Positions 58,811 through 64,000 of a stretch of 64,000 bases of DNA are shown here, piece after piece; position 1 is the stretch's first letter; every line of letters begins with the position of its first letter. The notes under the pieces are model-generated. The model saw nothing but the letters and a program-made list of their open reading frames with translations, did no database searches and was not told the DNA's origin. The stretch covers positions 25,198,782 through 25,262,781 of the forward strand of contig NC_065535.1 of the NCBI RefSeq assembly GCF_932294415.1. Direction: 5' to 3'. Source of the stretch: Quercus robur (Eukaryota; Streptophyta; Magnoliopsida; Fagales; Fagaceae). The translations under genes and the position numbers were made by a program.

Positions 58811-59290
58811 AGGACTAGAATTTGTGACCCAAGCCCACTAAGAACAGTGAAGGTTGGCACAATAAGCCTAAAACAATATATTTGTTAGAGAGTGGATCTT
58901 ATAAGTAAACTACAAAACCACGTAAGTTCAGGCTGATAGAATTAGACACACAAATTCAACAAAATATCTTCCTCGGGCCAATCCGAGGACAATGTGTTCT
59001 TATATTAATCAAGCTTTTCTGTTCACAAAGTGTTTTTTCTCTCTCCTCTTTTTCCTCAATCTTGCATGCCCGAACACTGTTCAGGTGTCATTTCTCCATA
59101 AATGCGACTAGTTCAATTATTATAGTGCATTTAATGTGGTGGTGGCAATCACCTTCCTAGATATTTCTTCTTTCCATTGCTGATATGGCTTTACTACTTC
59201 CTTTGGAGCTCATCCATCCAGAGTGGTTGACTTCTTAAAGTGCTCTCAAGGTGCCTTTGTTCCTCAAGAACCTCGGTTACCCATAAACAA
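58807..59290 (+). mobile_element. Truncated LTR related to 59808-60621
   Basis: Starts TGTAAGGACTAGAATTTGTG, matching the start of the LTR at 59808. It also shares TGCATTTAATGTGGTGGT with the LTRs of the Tat element (6.7 and 16.9 kb). The right end is lost. Confidence 0.6.
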
Positions 59291-59397
59291 TATAAAATCT
59301 AATGGATAGATTTTAAAAATATTTATCCTTGTTAATTTTTTTAGTGAGAGTTATAGCATTGGGTTACAACCAAATTTTTTATGTGCTATAAACACAA

Positions 59398-59807
59398 TAA
59401 TTGTTACAACAATTAAGTTGGCAGGTTTCTACTGATTGTTATTTAGGCTTACTATTATTAATATCATTTTTTTATTTATCAATAACAACTTGTCACATCA
59501 AGAGTTGTGAAATTTTTATGTGACTCTTCACTTATTAAAAAATAAGAATATTTTGTAAATAATTGATATTGAAAAAAATGGAAAGGTTAACAAATGCCCT
59601 GAGGGTATATATTAGTGTATCATTTTATGAAAATTTTTATAAGAAAAGAAAAATAGAAATTAATATTTTGATATCTTTTTCTATTTCCCATAAAAATGGT
59701 GTCAAAATTTTCCTAAAATGATCTATTAATAATTGCCCTAAATGACCTATTAACATGACATTGAAAATTATGTGAAACATCTTTCATTGTCTTCTATTAA
59801 ACGTAAC
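59398..59807. repeat. Local duplication, copy B left part with MITE insert
   Basis: Matches 56972-57192 but is interrupted by a small MITE at about 59585-59757. Confidence 0.8.
59585..59757. mobile_element. Small MITE in copy B
   Basis: Ends GTTAACAAATGCCCTGAGGG and GTTAATAGGTCATTTAGGGC (right, reverse complement); shares GGTGTCAAAATTTTCCTAAAA with the copies at 21.3 and 21.7 kb. Copy A lacks it. Confidence 0.65.
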
Positions 59808-60621
59808 TGTAAGGACCAGATTTGAGTCCCTAGCCCAAAGGATGAATAGACATAGACCCAAAAAGCCCAATACAATGAATTTGTAGAAAATGGATTAGAA
59901 AACTGGGTTTTAATGAATCGGACAACAGGTAAAGTGGATTCAGATGACAAGAAAATGAAGATTGACTAGTTTAATCTTAAGAAATTTGTCATCGACACGG
60001 TCCAAGGAGATCAGTTCTTATATATTAATTCTCAAATTGGATTACAAGTTTAGTTCTTGATCCTTACAATGTTTTTTTTTTTTTTTTTTTTTTTTTTCTC
60101 TCGATCCCCTTTCCTTCAGGGGTCTTTTACATTATATATCTCCTTTTGAATGATCTTAGGCCTCCACTTATCGATTGTCTAAACTACTACTTGAGTGCTT
60201 GTCTCATTAGACACCCTTACAAGCCCTTTGTGAGTTGGGGCGACCAAGGCAGCATTGTTCAAGGGTCTTCTCCACATAAATACAGCCAGAGAGTTAGCTG
60301 CAGAGCATTCAATGCGGTAGTAGCAGATTTTTCTTAGATATTTCTTGGCTCCCATCTGTCCTGTACATTTGCAATGCATATCCTTATCAATAGAACTTCT
60401 TGGAACGTCATCCTGGACGATAGAACACACTTTCTAACCCCTTTTTCGTTTAGCCGAGGAGATACTCCTTCTCGACCTACCTCTCCTAGCCTTTACAGTC
60501 ATTGCTTGCTCGTGAAATTTCAAAGTTTTACTTCTTCCTCACTATTGATCTATTTTCAGACCACTGTACCTCCTCGGACAAAGGCCAAGGCCCAATACAT
60601 ATTTGGGCCTGCGTCCTCACA
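59808..60621 (+). mobile_element. Solo LTR (Tat-like family), 814 bp
   Basis: Starts TGTAAGGACC and ends GCGTCCTCACA with a perfect 5-bp target duplication GTAAC (59803-59807, 60622-60626). Its middle resembles the LTR of the complete Tat element (TTTGTGAGTTG, GGGTCTTCTCCAC, CAATGCGGTAGTAGCAG). A T-run of 30 sits at 60069-60098. Confidence 0.9.
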
Positions 60622-60760
60622 GTAACAACCTGAATAAGAGTAAGAATAAGAATACTAGATCAAAAAAGAATAAGTATACTAGATGGTCTTTTTTCTCAAA
60701 AGAGTAGCAGATAGTCTACTCTTTTTTAAAAGTTAGAATAGATTCTTTTGAAAATGAGGG
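60622..60760. repeat. Local duplication, copy B right part
   Basis: Continues the duplicated DNA after the solo LTR; matches 58561-58690. Confidence 0.8.
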
Positions 60761-60792
60761 GAAAAAAAATTATAATCTTCACTATTAGTACC

Positions 60793-60960
60793 TTTTAAAC
60801 ATTTGGGGTGTAAAAAAAACCCATTTGCAAATAATTTAATCATAAACAAAGTTTAGCTACAACCTTACTCAATACTTTTTAAACATTTGGGGTGCAAAAA
60901 AAAACCATTTGCAAATAATTTAATCATGAAAAAAGTTTAGCTACAACCTTACTTAATATC
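60793..60960. repeat. 84-bp tandem duplication
   Basis: TTTTAAACATTTGGGGTG...TTAGCTACAACCTTACT occurs twice, starting at 60793 and 60877. Confidence 0.9.
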
Positions 60961-63115
60961 ATTTTTATTGGAGGTGAATTTAGACAAATCCAGTATTAGA
61001 TTACATCTTATTCTTATACCCTTCATGTTTGCAAAATTTCTAAAAAATTAAAGATTAATAGTTATGGCATCCATAAATTGTTTAAATTGCAAGTTTTTGT
61101 GATTTAAAATTACACATAAAATATAAGCCATAGATCGTATAGTAAATAATATCCGATTGACACAAAATTTGACATGTGTATTAAGAGAATAAAGAACATG
61201 CAATTTAACGGTTAGATTTTCAAATATTTTAGTAATATTTATTTTATTTAATAAAGTTGTAGTTTTAGGTTATAACCAATTTTATAGCAAAATTTTATCC
61301 TTTAATCATTTATAAATTCGTTTTTATAGACATTTATAACTTTTACTAAGTTTACTAATAATTGAAGGCGAAATGCATTTTTCCTCCTTAAATATAATGA
61401 AGTTGTACTGTTTTTCCTAAATTACAAACTACGCATTATTTCTCTTAACTATTTTTAAAAAGTTTAAAAATAAAAAACAAAATTCATGCAAATTTTAGAA
61501 ATAAAAATAATATTTTAGCCTAAAAAGAAAAGAGTAATACTACAAATGAAGTTGTACACGACAAATTAATATCGTCCAATCGTCTTGATATTCCTCTATT
61601 AATATTATTTATTTATTTGAGAATCTATTCCTCTCTTTACACGAAAAAAATTAGTCCAAGAATGAATCAACGCAAGATGAATGATTTTAAGTTGCCAAAC
61701 TTGATGAGTCAAATTTTCTTCCATCCAAAAAAGAAAAACAGTTTCGTTGCGTACCAATCAAAATGAATCGCCGACGAGAGTAATTAGATGGGCCCAATTA
61801 TGAATTAGAAGGTGGAAAATGCCAGGCGCGTAGGTAGGGAAGGAAAAGTTGAAGATTCTGTTGGGCATTGCGATCCGACAGATATCATAATTCATATAGA
61901 ATCGACCACGTGCAGTGCAAACATTTGGAATCTTATACTGCACTAGGTAGAGATACCCTACTCATCCCGGATTCACGTGCGATGATATAGCACTGCTCTT
62001 TTTTTTTAAGATAAATAATATATAAAAATAGGGACTTTTTTATAAAAAATAAAAAAATTACTGTTTTTGATAGTTTTTCAACTCTTTTTATACAACATTT
62101 CTTAAAATGAATGGTCCAGAATTTTTTTTTTTTTAAATGAATGGTTAATAATTAATATATATATATATATATATATTAAAACCAAATTATATAATAGAAA
62201 ACATTAGGCCTCCATTCTCAAAAAGGAGATAAGCTTGAAGATGGTTGGGGACGTACAGGATCTTGCGTGGAATACCTAGATCCAGATGTCTTGATAATTT
62301 GAAATAATTGGATTTTGTGGTAAAACCTGCGTTCCTTAAAAAAAAAAAAAAAAAAAAAATGAAACAAAGCCAAGACAGGTTGCCGACAGTGATCACAATT
62401 TATATTTATTAGATAGGTCAAGACATTTAGATATAAATAATAATATATGTATATATAAAACCGAAATCTTGACTTTTTGTTGACCTATCTAGAGCTTGCC
62501 ATATCATTATTATTTTTTAAAATAAAATTATTTTTGTTTAATCGAAATTTAACAAGGAGTGAAACTCTATCTCTCTAATAAATCCAACTCAAACTCAAAC
62601 CTAAAAAAAAAAAAAAAAAACACACAATACATCTGAGAAAAAAAAAAACTGAAAACACAAAAAAAAAAAAAAAAAACTCTCTTTCTCATATCTCTCACAC
62701 TACCATCTCCTTCCCCCTAAAACCCAAAACTCAGATAATCTCTCTTTCTCATATCTCTCAAATGCGATCAACTACTACCCCCAAATCTCAGATCTGACCA
62801 TCTCCTTCAAACTTTTGGATCCGGTATTGATCTTCGAAATCGGGATTAACATGTTGTATTTGGCTGAAGTCCGTGGAGGGAAGGAAGACCGAGTCAGCTT
62901 CGTTCTCCATCATTGAAGAGTAACCTTGTGAAGACTAAACTAGACTTTAACATGCTGAAGAGTGACTGTGTGGATACTAAACTAGACTTTTCAAGTTTAG
63001 TAGTTTACTGCTTTTGACTGATTTTCATTTGTAGTTGTCTGCCAATGTCATTAAAAAAAAAAATAGTAAATAACTTTGAGGTTGTCAATTTCTTTACATT
63101 TATAGGTTTATATTA
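60961..63115. other. AT-rich intergenic DNA
   Basis: No supported gene. Includes a TA run (62157-62176), long A/T runs (62337-62360) and a CT-rich stretch at 62560-62780. Confidence 0.5.
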
Positions 63116-64000
63116 GGGTAAATTATAGAAAACAATCCTGAGGTTTGAGGAAATACCAAACACATCCACAACTTGTTAAAAATGGTCAATCTAATCCTTC
63201 AACACAAACGGTGTTAACATCCACCGTTAATAACAAAGTCTTACTCTCTTTTCTTTTTCTTAGTCTCACCATACTCTCTTTCTCTCTCAATTTTTGTTTT
63301 TCCAAATCTGACTCCTCTCTCTTTTCTTTTTCACAATCTCATTTAACACTCTTTCTCTCTTAGTTTTCTTTGCCTTTGGTTGTCTAAATCTTGCTAATGA
63401 TGGATGATGGATCTGCTTCCTTTCTCATCTCTCTATTTCGGTGTGGAGATCTTGCGGGGGTGGGATTGGATTTGGGTTTGGTTGACATGGGTATCAACAG
63501 TTTTGATGTTTGCTTGGTGGTCGATGGCGATTTTGTGGTGGATTTAGGAGCTTAGATGGTGTGATTGGATTGGGTTTTCTTGGGTTTCTTTGTGGAGGAG
63601 AAAAGGGCTTGTTTTTTAAGGAGCTTTTTCTTTTTCTTTTTGTTTTCTTGGCTTCTAAACACTACATGGAGGAGATGAGGCTTTTTCTATGGATTTTCCT
63701 TTTGATTTTCTCGGTTACCAAACAGAAAGTAGCAAAGTAATCACCTTTTTCATTAAAAAAATTTTGAAGAAAAAAGAACCAAAAAAAGAATTGCTGTGTT
63801 GTTTATTTTAAGAAGAAAAAGGGAGAAAATTTTAGAGAATGATTTGGATAAAGAAAAAGAAAGTTGAGGGAGACTGAGATTAGGAAATAGAAACAAAGAG
63901 AGAGAGAGTGGATGTTATTAACAGGAGAAAGTTTTGTTCAATTCTTGCTGTGTTGTTATTAACGGTGGATGTTAACATCGTTTGTGTTGATGGATTAAAT
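63116..64000. mobile_element. Left end of a long-TIR (probably MULE) element, cut by the window edge
   Basis: The left arm starts GGGTAAATTATAGAAAACAA and contains CAACACAAACGGTGTTAACATCC-type text (63200-63225). The last 50 bp of the window (63950-64000) are its reverse complement, so the right arm begins here and runs out of view. The start resembles the GGGATAATTAC end of the Pack-MULE at 47112. Between the arms are T-rich leader-like DNA and short open frames without recognisable product. Confidence 0.75.

Overview
This window is nuclear DNA of a woody eudicot plant. The genes have plant-type GT-AG introns, the intergenic DNA is AT-rich and full of transposons, and there is a plastid-derived tRNA insertion. 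Two host genes match neighbours in Arabidopsis. The repeat styles suggest Fagales (oak or chestnut type), but that is an impression, not a demonstration.

Only three host loci are visible. (1) A VIP1-type group I bZIP transcription factor on the + strand (26187-34656) has four coding exons and a 7-kb second intron filled with transposon debris. (2) A CYP722-like cytochrome P450 on the + strand (41865-44530) is a pseudogene, with a nonsense codon and a deletion that removes the PERF region. (3) An intact PLP-dependent serine decarboxylase (SDC/EMB1075 type) lies on the - strand (52910-55272, five coding exons). VIP1 and SDC are, from memory, adjacent in Arabidopsis (At1g43700/At1g43710), so this looks like conserved microsynteny expanded by transposons.

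Everything else is mobile DNA. 1-2.0 kb: a Ty3/gypsy gag remnant and its LTR, carrying a 163-bp triplicated promoter segment. 2.0-3.3 kb: probable Ty1/copia remains containing a plastid trnD insertion. 3.9-5.3 kb: a TIR element. 6662-17178: a complete 10.5-kb Tat-lineage (Retand-like) Ty3/gypsy element with 679-bp LTRs and a 5-bp target duplication. Its gag-pol runs on the - strand. An antisense gene on the + strand has its own TATA box and three introns, and an 81-bp tandem array lies between the two converging genes. 18-25 kb: LTR remnants, degenerate repeats and a hAT element with a large palindrome. 30-41 kb: several TWA-target (PIF/Harbinger-like) elements. 46339-49035: a Mutator-like element with a second, gene-capturing Mutator element nested inside it; both have intact 9-bp target duplications, and the inner one carries a DEDD 3'-5' exonuclease fragment. 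49.8-51.6 kb: another TIR element. 55626-56431: a foldback element with a GC-rich GATCGC palindrome. 57-61 kb: an old local duplication whose two copies each received a different LTR at nearly the same base. From 63116 on: the left end of a further TIR element cut by the window edge.

The host genes do not form a pathway together. The interest lies in the antisense gene of the Tat element, the nested Pack-MULE, the GC palindrome and the VIP1-P450-SDC synteny block.
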